This document shows, piece after piece, positions 53,487-62,359 of a DNA stretch of 64,000 nucleotides. The notes beneath the pieces are model-generated. The model was not told the origin of the DNA. It did no database searches and saw nothing but the letters and a program-made list of their open reading frames with translations. A program made the translations under genes and the position numbers. The stretch is from Sipunculus nudus. Lineage: Eukaryota > Annelida > Sipuncula > Golfingiida > Sipunculidae. Positions within the stretch are counted from its first letter, which is position 1; every line of letters starts with the position of its first letter. Location: positions 556,001-620,000 of the forward strand of contig JAPPUL010000076.1 in the NCBI GenBank assembly GCA_026874595.1. Reading direction: 5' to 3'.

Positions 53487-56150
53487 ATGATTAAGATGCT
53501 TAGGGTTGGCAAACTATTCCTAAAGCCTTATATAAAAGGTAATAAGGTAAAGCTTCTTATTACGTTAATAGGAATATCGCTTGGGGTTGGAGTATTCGTG
53601 GCGGTGGAGGGGGCGTCAAATAGCGTTAGACAGTCGATGCAAAACCTACTGAACGTGATATCGAGTGGGACAGTAGATATAGAGGTAGTGCGAGGGCGTG
53701 GAGGTTTTTCGGAGGAGGTATATAAGGATATATATGAGATGGAGGGTATAAAGGAAGCACATCCTGTATTGCTGAATAAGACTAAAGCGAAGCTGGGGAC
53801 TTTAGAAAAGACATTGTATGTATTTGGAATAGATGTAACAAGGCGTGGTATTGTAAATATAGAAGGGGTATCTAATGTAGGGTTAGGAGCTGAGGGAGAA
53901 AGGGGAGGAGTAAGAGGGGAGGGAGGAAAAGATGAAGGCAGTTCAGATTATAATTTTGATTTAGAATTGTTTCTAACAAAGCCAGGTAGCGTGATAGTAG
54001 GAAGAGGTTTCGTAAATAGATATAAAGGTGTAAAGAGCTTTAAACTTGTAACGGCTCATGGAGTTATAGAGTGTGAGATAGTGGGTATATTGTCGGGGGA
54101 AGATAGTATATCACAACGAAGTAACATAGTGTTAATGGATTTGTACGCAAGTCAATATTTATTTAAGAGGGAAGGGCGACTTGACAGAGTAGATATAAAG
54201 GTTATGGAAGTAGCGGATAGGGATGTAGTAATAAATAAGTTAAAAGGGATATTGAAAGGAGGATTTAGTATAAATGAGAAAGGCCATAGCGTACGACAAT
54301 TCGGGAATTTATATAAATCGTTTGACCTAAATTTAAAGGTGGTAAGCTTCATTTCGCTTTTGGTGGGAATATACTTGATAATGAATACAATAGGCTCATC
54401 AATAACACAAAAGAAGCGGGAGATTGGAATAATACGTTCTATAGGTGGCAGTCGAGGTGATATAGTTAGAATATTTACATTAAAGGGCTTAGTGATAGGG
54501 CTTGTTGGTTCTGCGTTCGGGATATTGTTAGGTTATATACTCTCCTATGTTGCAGTAGAGGCATTTCGTTATAATATTATGTATAAATCATTACTTGAGG
54601 GTAGTGAGTTTAAATTATCCTATATGATATTATTAAAGGGTTTTATATTTGGCTTTCTTAGTACAATGGTAGCGACATTCATACCGATACTGATAAGTTT
54701 TAGAAAGATGCCAAATTATAGCATACGACCTTATGCTAATATACAAGCTAATAGGAGTAGCTTGAATGTGCGATTATTATACATTTTAGGTCTTATAATA
54801 TTTGTTTTAGGGTTTATACTAGCGCTTATGGGAATGTATGTAGGGGATGCACTATATGGCTTTCTATCAAATTTTCTAATAATAGTAGGTTTTACAAGCA
54901 TTTTACCCTACATAACGGAACATATAATAAAATGGTCTGACATGGCATTAAAACGGCTACTAATAAAGAGAAGAGATTCATTTGAGCTAAAGCTAGGGAT
55001 AAGTAATACGGGGGGAATAAGTCTTGGCAAAAGCGTGCTTGCAATGAGCACTTTAATGATAAGTATAGGTTTAATAGTAAACATCTCAATATTGGTAGAA
55101 AGTTATCATAAAACGCTTGAGGATTGGTTTGTAAATGTAAACAACGCAGACATATCGATAGTATCAGGTTCAACATATTCTGAAGGAGATATCTTTGCGA
55201 TGGAATCAAATCGGCTAGGAGAGCTTTCTAATCTTAAGGAAAAATATATAGAAGACATAGACTATTACAGATTTATGCTGTCCTCGTATAAGGGAGAAGT
55301 AGTTGAGCTGCATTCATTCCGACTAGACATCATGCAAAAGCGGGTTCGATATAGATACGAAGGAGGAACAGCGCAGGAGGCATATAAGCTTATGGAGGAG
55401 GGAGATGGGGTATTAATATCGTCAAAGCTTGCAAATAGGTTTAATTTGGCTTTAGGAGATGAGCTATACCTATCTGGTGATAGAGGGAGTTTAGATATTG
55501 GGCCATTTAAGGTAGCAGGGATAGTAATAAACTATCCTTCAAGTAAAGGGATAGTGTCAATTCCAAGGAAGACGTATATAAAACATTTTAAAGACGATAA
55601 AGTAGACATATTCAAAGTTTATTTAAAAGAAGGCGTTACAAGTCAAAATTTCAAGCAAGCGTTTTATAAGGGAGTAAAAGAGCCAGACACACTAATCGTA
55701 ACAACACTTAAGGAGTTTAAGGAAGAGATATTTAAAGCTATAGACGAGACATTTTATATGTTTAACGTACTGTCTGTTATAACAGTATTTATAGCGATAA
55801 TAGGCTTAATAAATGCGTTATTATCCTCGGTAGTAGACAGAAGACGCGAGATAGGGATATTGAAGGCACTAGGTGCTTTAAAAGGCCAAATAGTTAAGAT
55901 AATAGTTACACAATCGACATTTATAGGGTTTATAAGTGCACTTTTAGGGTTAGTAAGCGGGATACTGCTATCATTAGTTACAGTAAATATAATAAATAAA
56001 CACACAGTAGGCTGGCATTTAGATTATACTATCTCGCCTGAGATATTATATATACTATTACTATTTCCAATATTATCGATCTTATCAGGTTATTATCCGG
56101 CTTTGAAAGCTAGTGAAATAGTCCCGAGGGTGGCATTAGAGTATGAATAA
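53487..56150 (+). CDS. FtsX-family ABC transporter permease (double-length)
   Basis: The first membrane helix (about 19-37, LLITLIGISLGVGVFVAVEG) is followed by a large extracytoplasmic MacB-like domain and three helices around 285-410. Two further hydrophobic segments lie near 430-480. A second set follows: a helix near 515-535, an external domain, and three helices around 765-885 (LSVITVFIAIIGLINALLSS). Each unit ends with an FtsX core carrying a RREIGILKALGALKGQI-type motif (KKREIGIIRSIGGSRGDIV in the first). So two FtsX modules are fused in one 887-residue chain, like DUF214-type permeases, instead of separate LolC and LolE. A Gly/Glu/Arg repeat insert lies near 130-150. The end overlaps proB by 8 bp. 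Confidence 0.85.
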   Translation: MIKMLRVGKLFLKPYIKGNKVKLLITLIGISLGVGVFVAVEGASNSVRQSMQNLLNVISSGTVDIEVVRGRGGFSEEVYKDIYEMEGIKEAHPVLLNKTKAKLGTLEKTLYVFGIDVTRRGIVNIEGVSNVGLGAEGERGGVRGEGGKDEGSSDYNFDLELFLTKPGSVIVGRGFVNRYKGVKSFKLVTAHGVIECEIVGILSGEDSISQRSNIVLMDLYASQYLFKREGRLDRVDIKVMEVADRDVVINKLKGILKGGFSINEKGHSVRQFGNLYKSFDLNLKVVSFISLLVGIYLIMNTIGSSITQKKREIGIIRSIGGSRGDIVRIFTLKGLVIGLVGSAFGILLGYILSYVAVEAFRYNIMYKSLLEGSEFKLSYMILLKGFIFGFLSTMVATFIPILISFRKMPNYSIRPYANIQANRSSLNVRLLYILGLIIFVLGFILALMGMYVGDALYGFLSNFLIIVGFTSILPYITEHIIKWSDMALKRLLIKRRDSFELKLGISNTGGISLGKSVLAMSTLMISIGLIVNISILVESYHKTLEDWFVNVNNADISIVSGSTYSEGDIFAMESNRLGELSNLKEKYIEDIDYYRFMLSSYKGEVVELHSFRLDIMQKRVRYRYEGGTAQEAYKLMEEGDGVLISSKLANRFNLALGDELYLSGDRGSLDIGPFKVAGIVINYPSSKGIVSIPRKTYIKHFKDDKVDIFKVYLKEGVTSQNFKQAFYKGVKEPDTLIVTTLKEFKEEIFKAIDETFYMFNVLSVITVFIAIIGLINALLSSVVDRRREIGILKALGALKGQIVKIIVTQSTFIGFISALLGLVSGILLSLVTVNIINKHTVGWHLDYTISPEILYILLLFPILSILSGYYPALKASEIVPRVALEYE

Positions 56151-57288
56151 GCTAATGAATAAAGAAATTAGGCAATCTTTTTATAAAGGTAAAGATAGGG
56201 TTGTAGTAAAGGTAGGAAGCAGTTTGCTTGTAGAGGATGGCAAATTAAGTAAGGATAAGATAGAAAAGATATGCAAACAGATAATATTGCTTAAAGAGAA
56301 GGTTAAGGATGTAGTAGTTATTACAAGCGGAGCTGTTGGAGCTGGATATTCGTTATTGTTAAATAACAGGATGCCAAACACAATACCGTTAAAACAAGCA
56401 AGTGCAAGCATAGGCCAAGTTCTTGTTATGAAATATTATACAGAGCTACTTGGCAGGGCAGATTTTCTTGTTAGTCAAATTCTTTTAACAGATGCGGTAT
56501 TAAAGGATAGGGAGAGGTATGTAAATGCAAGAAACACATTAAACACACTCCTTAAATACAACGTGATACCGATAGTAAATGAGAATGACACAGTATCGGT
56601 TGATGAGATAAAGTTTGGGGATAATGATAGTCTTGCGGCTTTAGTTACGAGTTTAATAGATGCTGATTTACTAATAATTTTATCAGATGTTGAAGGATTT
56701 TATAAAGATTTTGAATTAGAGGCAAAACGAAAGCTCTTACATGTAATACCAAAGATAACAAAAGAAATAGAATTTTATGCGAAAAAGGAAAGTAGCAAGA
56801 TAAGTAAAGGCGGCATGATAACGAAGATAAAAGCGGCAAAGGTAACTACAGAACAAGGGATAGCGGTTTTAGTTGCTAATGGTAGGAAAGAAGACATAAT
56901 AGAGAGGATATATGGCGGTGAGGTTGAAGGGAGTCTATTTTTACCTTCGAAGGGTTTTGTACCAAAGAATAAGAAAAGATGGATACATTTGAATGCGAGG
57001 GCAAAGGGTAAGGTACGAGTTGATGCTAATGCCTATAAAGCAGTTGGAAAAGATAATAAGAGTTTGCTTGCGAAGGGGATATTGAGTACGGAAGGGGATT
57101 ATGAGGCATATGATATAATTGAGTTAACGGATTTGGAAGACAAGGTGTTTGCAAAAGGAATAATCTATTATAGTAAATTGGAGATAGAAAAGATAAAGGG
57201 CTTACACTCAAAAGAAATAGAGGGAGTGCTTGGCTACTGTCATTATAACGTGGTGGTTCACAAAGACAATTTAGCGTTAATAGATTAA
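56143..57288 (+). CDS. proB: Glutamate 5-kinase
   Basis: ProB phosphorylates glutamate, the first step of proline synthesis. DRVVVKVGSSLLVEDGKLSK carries the ATP-binding Lys. VVITSGAVGAG, NARNTLNTLLKYNVIPIVNENDTVS, FGDNDSLAALV and KGGMITKIKAAKV are all typical. The C-terminal ~90 residues are a PUA domain (NARAKGKVRVDANAYKAV), giving 381 residues, the full bacterial form. The ATG lies inside the last codons of the permease gene (8 bp overlap), so it is translationally coupled to the ABC system. No proA follows; proline synthesis is therefore split. Confidence 0.95.
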   Translation: MNKLMNKEIRQSFYKGKDRVVVKVGSSLLVEDGKLSKDKIEKICKQIILLKEKVKDVVVITSGAVGAGYSLLLNNRMPNTIPLKQASASIGQVLVMKYYTELLGRADFLVSQILLTDAVLKDRERYVNARNTLNTLLKYNVIPIVNENDTVSVDEIKFGDNDSLAALVTSLIDADLLIILSDVEGFYKDFELEAKRKLLHVIPKITKEIEFYAKKESSKISKGGMITKIKAAKVTTEQGIAVLVANGRKEDIIERIYGGEVEGSLFLPSKGFVPKNKKRWIHLNARAKGKVRVDANAYKAVGKDNKSLLAKGILSTEGDYEAYDIIELTDLEDKVFAKGIIYYSKLEIEKIKGLHSKEIEGVLGYCHYNVVVHKDNLALID

Positions 57289-57608
57289 GTTAAAAGGTCA
57301 ATAATATGTCCTTTGAAAGGGTCTTTGGTTATGCTATTTTTTTGCGTAAGACGTTTTTGTATTTTGCTATTAAGTGGTTTATAAGAGTGATTATGCTGGT
57401 CATGAGGGTCAAAATAGGTTTGTTGGCTTTCTTCAGATTCTTGGTCAATGGAAGTAACGCTCTCATCGATCTTCTTTGATTTATTCTGATACAAAGCCTC
57501 ATAATACAATTGAGTCTTAGACTGTTGCATATAATGCTTAGAATAAATCTGTCCGGCATAATCCGACTGACCTAAAACAACCTGCATATCTAAAGGTTTA
57601 AGCGGCAT
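57285..57608 (-). CDS. Small conserved-type protein (RPIDLQV-like N-terminus)
   Basis: The 107-residue product begins MPLKPLDMQVVLGQSDYAGQ and is otherwise Gln, Ser, Lys and Asp-rich, with QSEE-type polar stretches and no hydrophobic helix. Short proteins with the same type of N-terminus (x-KPxDLQVxxxQ) are known to me from other spirochaetes and Clostridia as conserved proteins of unknown function, often near flagellar or envelope genes. I use this resemblance cautiously. It is convergent with proB, overlapping by 4 bp (TTAA), and 176 bp lie between its start and cytochrome b561. It is probably a real gene. Confidence 0.5.
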   Translation of the reverse strand: MPLKPLDMQVVLGQSDYAGQIYSKHYMQQSKTQLYYEALYQNKSKKIDESVTSIDQESEESQQTYFDPHDQHNHSYKPLNSKIQKRLTQKNSITKDPFKGHIIDLLT

Positions 57609-57720
57609 AAATGTACTCTAAAAACGAACTTAAGTATTAATAAAATATATTATAAATATAACACTAAATAGAGATTATATGTAAGGGAACAATATTTGCT
57701 AATTAAAGTAAAGTAATAAC

Positions 57721-57748
57721 TTGTCATATAGCATGCAGTTAGTATAAT
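57721..57748 (+). promoter_or_regulatory. Strong sigma-70 promoter of the cytochrome b561 gene
   Basis: TTGTCA at 57721-57726 (five of six) and a perfect TATAAT at 57743-57748 are 16 nt apart. The start codon at 57785 follows after about 36 bp. A very strong Shine-Dalgarno GAGGAGGAGGAG precedes it at about 57767-57778. Confidence 0.7.
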
Positions 57749-57784
57749 TAGGATATATAAAAATGTGAGGAGGAGGAGAATATA

Positions 57785-58555
57785 ATGAGAGATAAGAAAG
57801 TAAAAGTATATGATTTTTTGACAATAGTATTCCATTGGGTATTTGTAATATTATTTGTAACAGCCTTTATTATAGCAAAATCTCAGGAGGACACACCTTT
57901 ATTTTCGTATCATATGCTTGTGGGCTTAATACTAGTATTTGGATTGATACTAAGAATAATATGGGGTTTTATAGGAACAAGGTATGCTAGATTTGATAGT
58001 TTTGAACTTAGTTTAAAGAGTTTGCTTTTGTATACAAAGGCTTTATTAAAGGGAAAGACAAAGCGTTATGCGGGACACAATCCGGCATCAAGCTATATAA
58101 CACTAATAATGTTTGTATGCGTACTTGGGCTTGGGACAACAGGTATTTTGATGGCAAGAGGCATAGCACATGATTTTTTGGGTGAAGTTCATGAAATATT
58201 GGTTTTAATGCTTTTGCTATCGGCGGGGGTCCATATTTTAGGGGTAATATTTCATAGTATAAAGCATAAAGATAAGATAGGAAAAAGCGTTATAACAGGA
58301 GATAAGGAAGAATTAGATGGAGTAGAGTTTGGTCAGGGTGAGGGGATAGAGTCAAAAAAGCCGTTAGTAGGGCTAGTATACTTAATATTAATATTGTTGT
58401 TTGGAGTATATGTATATGGTAATTATGATCCAGGTAGTCGTAAACTAAGCTTTTTTGGTATGGAACTAAATTTAGAAGAAGATGAGCATGAGCATGATGA
58501 TGAGCATGACGATGATGATGATGATGACGATGATGAGCGTACTCATCGTGATTAG
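57785..58555 (+). CDS. Cytochrome b561 family protein with acidic, His-containing tail
   Basis: Four membrane helices carry the di-heme b561 pattern. The heme-ligand histidines lie in IVFHWVFVILF (about 18), SYHMLVGLILVFG (about 43) and GEVHEILVLMLLLSAGVHILGV (about 136 and 150). A fifth helix follows near 200 (LVYLILILLFGVYVYG). These proteins move electrons across or within the inner membrane, often to or from small cytochromes or quinones. The last ~30 residues are almost entirely Asp, Glu and His (EEDEHEHDDEHDDD onward), a feature not normal for the family and possibly metal-binding. It has its own strong promoter and SD. Confidence 0.8.
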   Translation: MRDKKVKVYDFLTIVFHWVFVILFVTAFIIAKSQEDTPLFSYHMLVGLILVFGLILRIIWGFIGTRYARFDSFELSLKSLLLYTKALLKGKTKRYAGHNPASSYITLIMFVCVLGLGTTGILMARGIAHDFLGEVHEILVLMLLLSAGVHILGVIFHSIKHKDKIGKSVITGDKEELDGVEFGQGEGIESKKPLVGLVYLILILLFGVYVYGNYDPGSRKLSFFGMELNLEEDEHEHDDEHDDDDDDDDDERTHRD

Positions 58556-58610
58556 AAAACTAGGTATAATAGATTATAAGGTAGTTAAGAATAAATCGAG
58601 TATTAGCTGG

Positions 58611-58639
58611 TTGACGTTAGCCCTTGAAGGTGTTATCTT
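58611..58639 (+). promoter_or_regulatory. Promoter of the Gld-like ABC operon
   Basis: TTGACG at 58611-58616, a 17-nt spacer and TATCTT at 58634-58639 form a reasonable sigma-70 promoter. The ATP-binding subunit gene starts 75 bp downstream. The site lies in the 160-bp gap after the cytochrome gene. Confidence 0.5.
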
Positions 58640-58714
58640 AGAATATTTTAAAACGTCTAAGTATGGGTCAGAGTAATTATTAGCAATCAAATTATAAATT
58701 AGGAAAAAGGTTAA

Positions 58715-59635
58715 ATGATAAGCGTATCAAACTTAAGTAAAAGCTATGGCGAAGTTGAGGTACTAAAGGAATTAAGTTTTGAAGTTCAGAAAGGAGACAT
58801 AGTGGGCTTGCTTGGACAAAACGGGGCAGGGAAAACAACTTTAATGAGAGTTATAACAGGGTATGTTCCATTAAACAGGGGAGAAGTTTTTGTAAATGGA
58901 CTTGACATACAGGAGGAGAGTCTTAAAGTAAAAGAGCTTATCGGGTATTTGCCTGAGAACTGTCCTTTGTACCCAGAGATGAGTATAGAGAGTTTTTTGA
59001 TGACGATGGGAGAACTTAAGGGGCTACGCAGCAAACGGCTTAAGGAGCGCTTAGAATATGTTTTGGATGCAGTTAGGATAAGGGACAGACGTTATAATAT
59101 AATAGGTACTTTATCTAAGGGCTATCGGCAGAGGGTAGGTCTTGCTCAGGCGCTTATACATGATCCTGAGATATTAATACTTGATGAACCGACAGTAGGA
59201 CTTGATCCGAATCAAATAATAGAGATAAGGGATTTGATAGCGAATTTGAAGGATGAGCGGACAGTGATATTAAGTAGTCACATATTGCCTGAAGTGAGTC
59301 AAACATGTGAGAAGATAATAATAATATCTGAGGGCAGAATAGTTGCGCAGGGTAAGGAGAGGGAGTTAGTTAGAGATTTATCGAATGCCAATTTATTGTA
59401 TGTACAAGTGAAAAGCGATTCATTAGGAGCGCAAGATATTATATCTAAGGTTAAGGGTGTTTTAGATGTCAAAGTGAATGGGGAGGGGCTGCTTGAGATT
59501 GAGATGGAAGAGGGTGAGGATGTGCGTGCTTTGGTAGCTTCAAAGCTTATAAAGAATAAATATGAATTGCTTGAGCTTAGAAAAGAAGACATGACGCTTG
59601 AGAAGGCATTCATATCATTAACTCAGAAGGACTAA
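58715..59635 (+). CDS. ABC transporter ATP-binding subunit (GldA/ABC-2 type)
   Basis: The NBD shows Walker A GQNGAGKTTLMRV, and the Q-loop and RITGY-type segment lie near 50-90. The signature is LSKGYRQRVGLAQAL, Walker B is ILILDEPTVGLDPNQ and the switch His is in SSHILPEVSQ. The C-terminal ~90 residues form a DUF4162-like regulatory domain. It is followed by an ABC-2 permease and a GldG-type auxiliary protein, giving the three-gene GldA-GldF-GldG arrangement of gliding bacteria, found more widely in spirochaetes. The cargo is unknown. It could serve cell-envelope lipoproteins, polysaccharides or flagella. Confidence 0.88.
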   Translation: MISVSNLSKSYGEVEVLKELSFEVQKGDIVGLLGQNGAGKTTLMRVITGYVPLNRGEVFVNGLDIQEESLKVKELIGYLPENCPLYPEMSIESFLMTMGELKGLRSKRLKERLEYVLDAVRIRDRRYNIIGTLSKGYRQRVGLAQALIHDPEILILDEPTVGLDPNQIIEIRDLIANLKDERTVILSSHILPEVSQTCEKIIIISEGRIVAQGKERELVRDLSNANLLYVQVKSDSLGAQDIISKVKGVLDVKVNGEGLLEIEMEEGEDVRALVASKLIKNKYELLELRKEDMTLEKAFISLTQKD

Positions 59636-59675
59636 ATTGTTATATTAGCTTTATGAAGAACTAATAGGGGTAATA

Positions 59676-60416
59676 ATGGTTTTTAAAGGGATATACGTAG
59701 TATTTAAAAGAGAGATGATGTCATATTTCGTATCACCGATAGCATACGTGGTGGCATTTTTATTTGTTTTTCTAACAGGAGTATTATTTGTAAGTTTTAT
59801 AGGCAGCGCCCCGACGTATTTAGGTGGAGCGCAAGCGAACGTAGGGTTATTATTAAGGAATTACTTAATTTTGATATTATTCCTGTGTCCTATTTTAACA
59901 ATAAAACTCTTCTCAGAGGAGAAGCGTAGCGGAACACTTGAGCTTATCCTAACCTCTCCAATAAGCACGTTATCGTTGGTTGTGGGTAAATATTTATCAG
60001 CCTTTGTGTTGTATGCAATAATACTTTTGACGACATTGGTGCACGTATTTATAATGGATATATATAGCGAGGCAGGCCCTGATTATGGGGTTGCATTTTC
60101 AGCATATTTAGGGTTGTTGTTTTTAGGGGGTGGGATGCTTGGGATAGGACTTTTCACCTCATCCCTTACAAGTAGCCAAATAATAGCAGCAATAAGCGGA
60201 CTTAGTGCGTCTTTATTTTTTTTACTACTACATACATTCGTCAGTGGAGATAGTGGAATTATCTACGAAGCGATACGGGAGTTTTCGTTGTTGTCCCACT
60301 ATATAGACTTTGACAAAGGGGTATTAGACACTACAAATATTCTATACTATTTGCTATGGATAATATTCTCGCTTGTGCTTACAAACAAAGCAGTTGAATC
60401 GCACATATGGAAATAG
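59676..60416 (+). CDS. ABC-2 type permease (GldF-like)
   Basis: Six hydrophobic segments spread over 246 residues follow the ABC-2 plan. Key pieces are VVFKREMMSYFVSPIAYVV at the start and LTIKLFSEEKRSGTLELILTSPISTLSLVVGKYLSA, the conserved cytoplasmic loop of the family. A final membrane pair ends with LLWIIFSLVLTNKAVESHIW. The size matches the GldF-type subunit. It lies 40 bp downstream of the ATPase gene and 54 bp upstream of the GldG-like gene, so an operon is almost certain. Confidence 0.85.
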   Translation: MVFKGIYVVFKREMMSYFVSPIAYVVAFLFVFLTGVLFVSFIGSAPTYLGGAQANVGLLLRNYLILILFLCPILTIKLFSEEKRSGTLELILTSPISTLSLVVGKYLSAFVLYAIILLTTLVHVFIMDIYSEAGPDYGVAFSAYLGLLFLGGGMLGIGLFTSSLTSSQIIAAISGLSASLFFLLLHTFVSGDSGIIYEAIREFSLLSHYIDFDKGVLDTTNILYYLLWIIFSLVLTNKAVESHIWK

Positions 60417-60470
60417 TATTAAACGCTAATGTAATAATTTATGTCTATTAAAGAATAAGGGATTTACGAT

Positions 60471-62336
60471 ATGGGGATATTATCAAATAAAGAGAATTAT
60501 GGGAAGGGTTCTGGGGCATTGGGGATATTATTTATATTGGGGGGACGTCTTTATGGTATATGGAAGCATGATGATGTAGTACCGCTTGTGCTTTACATAT
60601 TAGGGGGGGTATTATTTGTATTGTTTTTATTACTAAATTATAGCTCGATTAGGGGAGGGCTTAAGGAGCGTGGGATACGTAGGGGGTTAAGCTCTGTTTT
60701 GACAACAGTATTTATCTTTGCAACGTTAGTTGGGATATATATAATAGTAAAGAGTAATTTTAAATATTTTGTAGATGTAACAGAGGAAAATCTTTATGAG
60801 CTTTCCAATCAGACAAAAGAAGTATTGAAGGAATTAGATTTCCCATTAGATATAAAAGTGTTTGCGGCAGAGAAGGATATGGAGGAGGCAGAGGGTGTAA
60901 ACGCCTTACCAACCTTGCTAAGGTTTTATGTAAAAGACAATAAAAATATAAAAGTAAGTTACATAAACCCCCAAGAGAATCCCTTAATATTTAAAAGTTA
61001 TGATCTTAGTGCCCAGGATTTAGGAGCGGTAGTGCTTATAAAGCGAGTACCTCCCGATGAGATATCTATAGACAGTATGGAACACAATATATTATCGAAA
61101 CTGGATGAAGACGAAAAGAAGATATTTGAGGTGGCCTATAAGAAGGGGAAAGGGATATACAATAAGAAAGCTAATTTATCAACATCGCTTGAAGAAGAGG
61201 TTGTAGGTTTATTTGACAAAGTGAATTATCGATATAACACGCCAGTAGTAATAAGGCAGAGGGATTTATTTAGAGGGCGTAATTATCAAGGGGAGTCAAA
61301 GATAACGAGTGGCATAACAAGCTTGCTTGAAGTCAAAAAGAAGGTATTGTATTATACAGTAGGACACGGAGAGAAGGATTTGAAAACGATATATAATACT
61401 ATACAAGGGTTATTATCTTTAGAAAATTATATAGTAAAAGCCTTAGATTTAACGAAGGCAGTGCCAAAAGACAGTAGCGCAGTACTAATTGCCGGACCAC
61501 AAAGAGGCTTTAATTCGCTTGAGGAGGAAAATCTTATAGAATATAGTAATCGTGGTGGAAATATATACATGCTGCTAGACCCTGTTTTTCAGTATAGGAA
61601 GAGGCCAAATAGATTACTATTGCAAAAGTTTTTGTTGAGTTTTGGGGTAAGTACAGATAAAGGTTTTATATTTGACGTACCAAACTTAAGGAAGATGCGA
61701 GTTAATGTAGGAAACATAGGAGGCTTATCGCTTGCAGAGGTGAGGCTAATGCACATAAGTAATTATCTTTCTCATAAGATAGTAAACCCTCTTAAAAGCC
61801 GTAATATAACAACATTCTTTTTTGGTCTAAGGCCTTTGTATTTTGATTTTACAAAAGAGGGTTTGACAGGAGAGTACTTGCTTGAAACGAGTGAGAAGGC
61901 TCTTGTAAAGCTTAGGGGCAAAACAGACCAAGTGAGTCAGAAGTTTGATAAGAATGTTGACAAAAAAGGGACTCAGAGTTTTGGGATAGCAATAAAGAAG
62001 GAAATAAAAGTAGGGGGAGAGGCTGGAAAGCTAAAATCACAAGATAATAAGAAGGGTTTAGAATCTCGTCTTATAGTGATAGGGGATTCAGATTTCATAA
62101 ATGAAGAATACGCATCAGGAGATAATGGAACAGATTTATTTATGAATGGCTTAAACTGGTTAACGGGACAGGTTAAAAAGATATCCTTAAGGCCAAAGGA
62201 GCGAAAGAGACGAGATATGCTTTTGAAGGAAAAAGATATAACGCTAATTTGGTATACGTCGGTATTATTGTTGCCATTTTCAATAGTGGGAATAGGACTT
62301 TATGTATACAGAAGGCGCCGTAAGGCAAGGGGCTAG
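60471..62336 (+). CDS. GldG-like ABC transport system auxiliary protein
   Basis: Three N-terminal membrane helices (near 18-35, 40-58 and 75-100) precede the external domain. Its segments VDVTEENLYELSNQTKEVLKELDFPLDIKVFA and VSYINPQENPLIFKSYDLS match the GldG/DUF7088 start. Later ones, KVLYYTVGHGEKDLKT and GGNIYMLLDPVFQYR followed by RLIVIGDSDFINEEYA, match the ABC_transp_aux core. A C-terminal anchor (WYTSVLLLPFSIVGIGLYVYRRRR) ends the chain. The architecture is typical. A Lys-rich insert near 500-525 (KKGTQSFGIAIKKE) breaks the core slightly. In this class the protein is proposed to bind cargo or a cell-wall partner outside the membrane. leuB begins 23 bp downstream. Confidence 0.82.
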   Translation: MGILSNKENYGKGSGALGILFILGGRLYGIWKHDDVVPLVLYILGGVLFVLFLLLNYSSIRGGLKERGIRRGLSSVLTTVFIFATLVGIYIIVKSNFKYFVDVTEENLYELSNQTKEVLKELDFPLDIKVFAAEKDMEEAEGVNALPTLLRFYVKDNKNIKVSYINPQENPLIFKSYDLSAQDLGAVVLIKRVPPDEISIDSMEHNILSKLDEDEKKIFEVAYKKGKGIYNKKANLSTSLEEEVVGLFDKVNYRYNTPVVIRQRDLFRGRNYQGESKITSGITSLLEVKKKVLYYTVGHGEKDLKTIYNTIQGLLSLENYIVKALDLTKAVPKDSSAVLIAGPQRGFNSLEEENLIEYSNRGGNIYMLLDPVFQYRKRPNRLLLQKFLLSFGVSTDKGFIFDVPNLRKMRVNVGNIGGLSLAEVRLMHISNYLSHKIVNPLKSRNITTFFFGLRPLYFDFTKEGLTGEYLLETSEKALVKLRGKTDQVSQKFDKNVDKKGTQSFGIAIKKEIKVGGEAGKLKSQDNKKGLESRLIVIGDSDFINEEYASGDNGTDLFMNGLNWLTGQVKKISLRPKERKRRDMLLKEKDITLIWYTSVLLLPFSIVGIGLYVYRRRRKARG

Positions 62337-62359
62337 CAACAAGCTAAGAGAATTAAGAT

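Noticed and set aside
58482-58676. Separate 64-codon ORF at the end of the cytochrome gene
   Set aside because: Its first part is the +1 frame of the GAT/GAC repeat tail. The rest is short and has no start signal, and the repeat unit of 3 bp would not shift the frame naturally.
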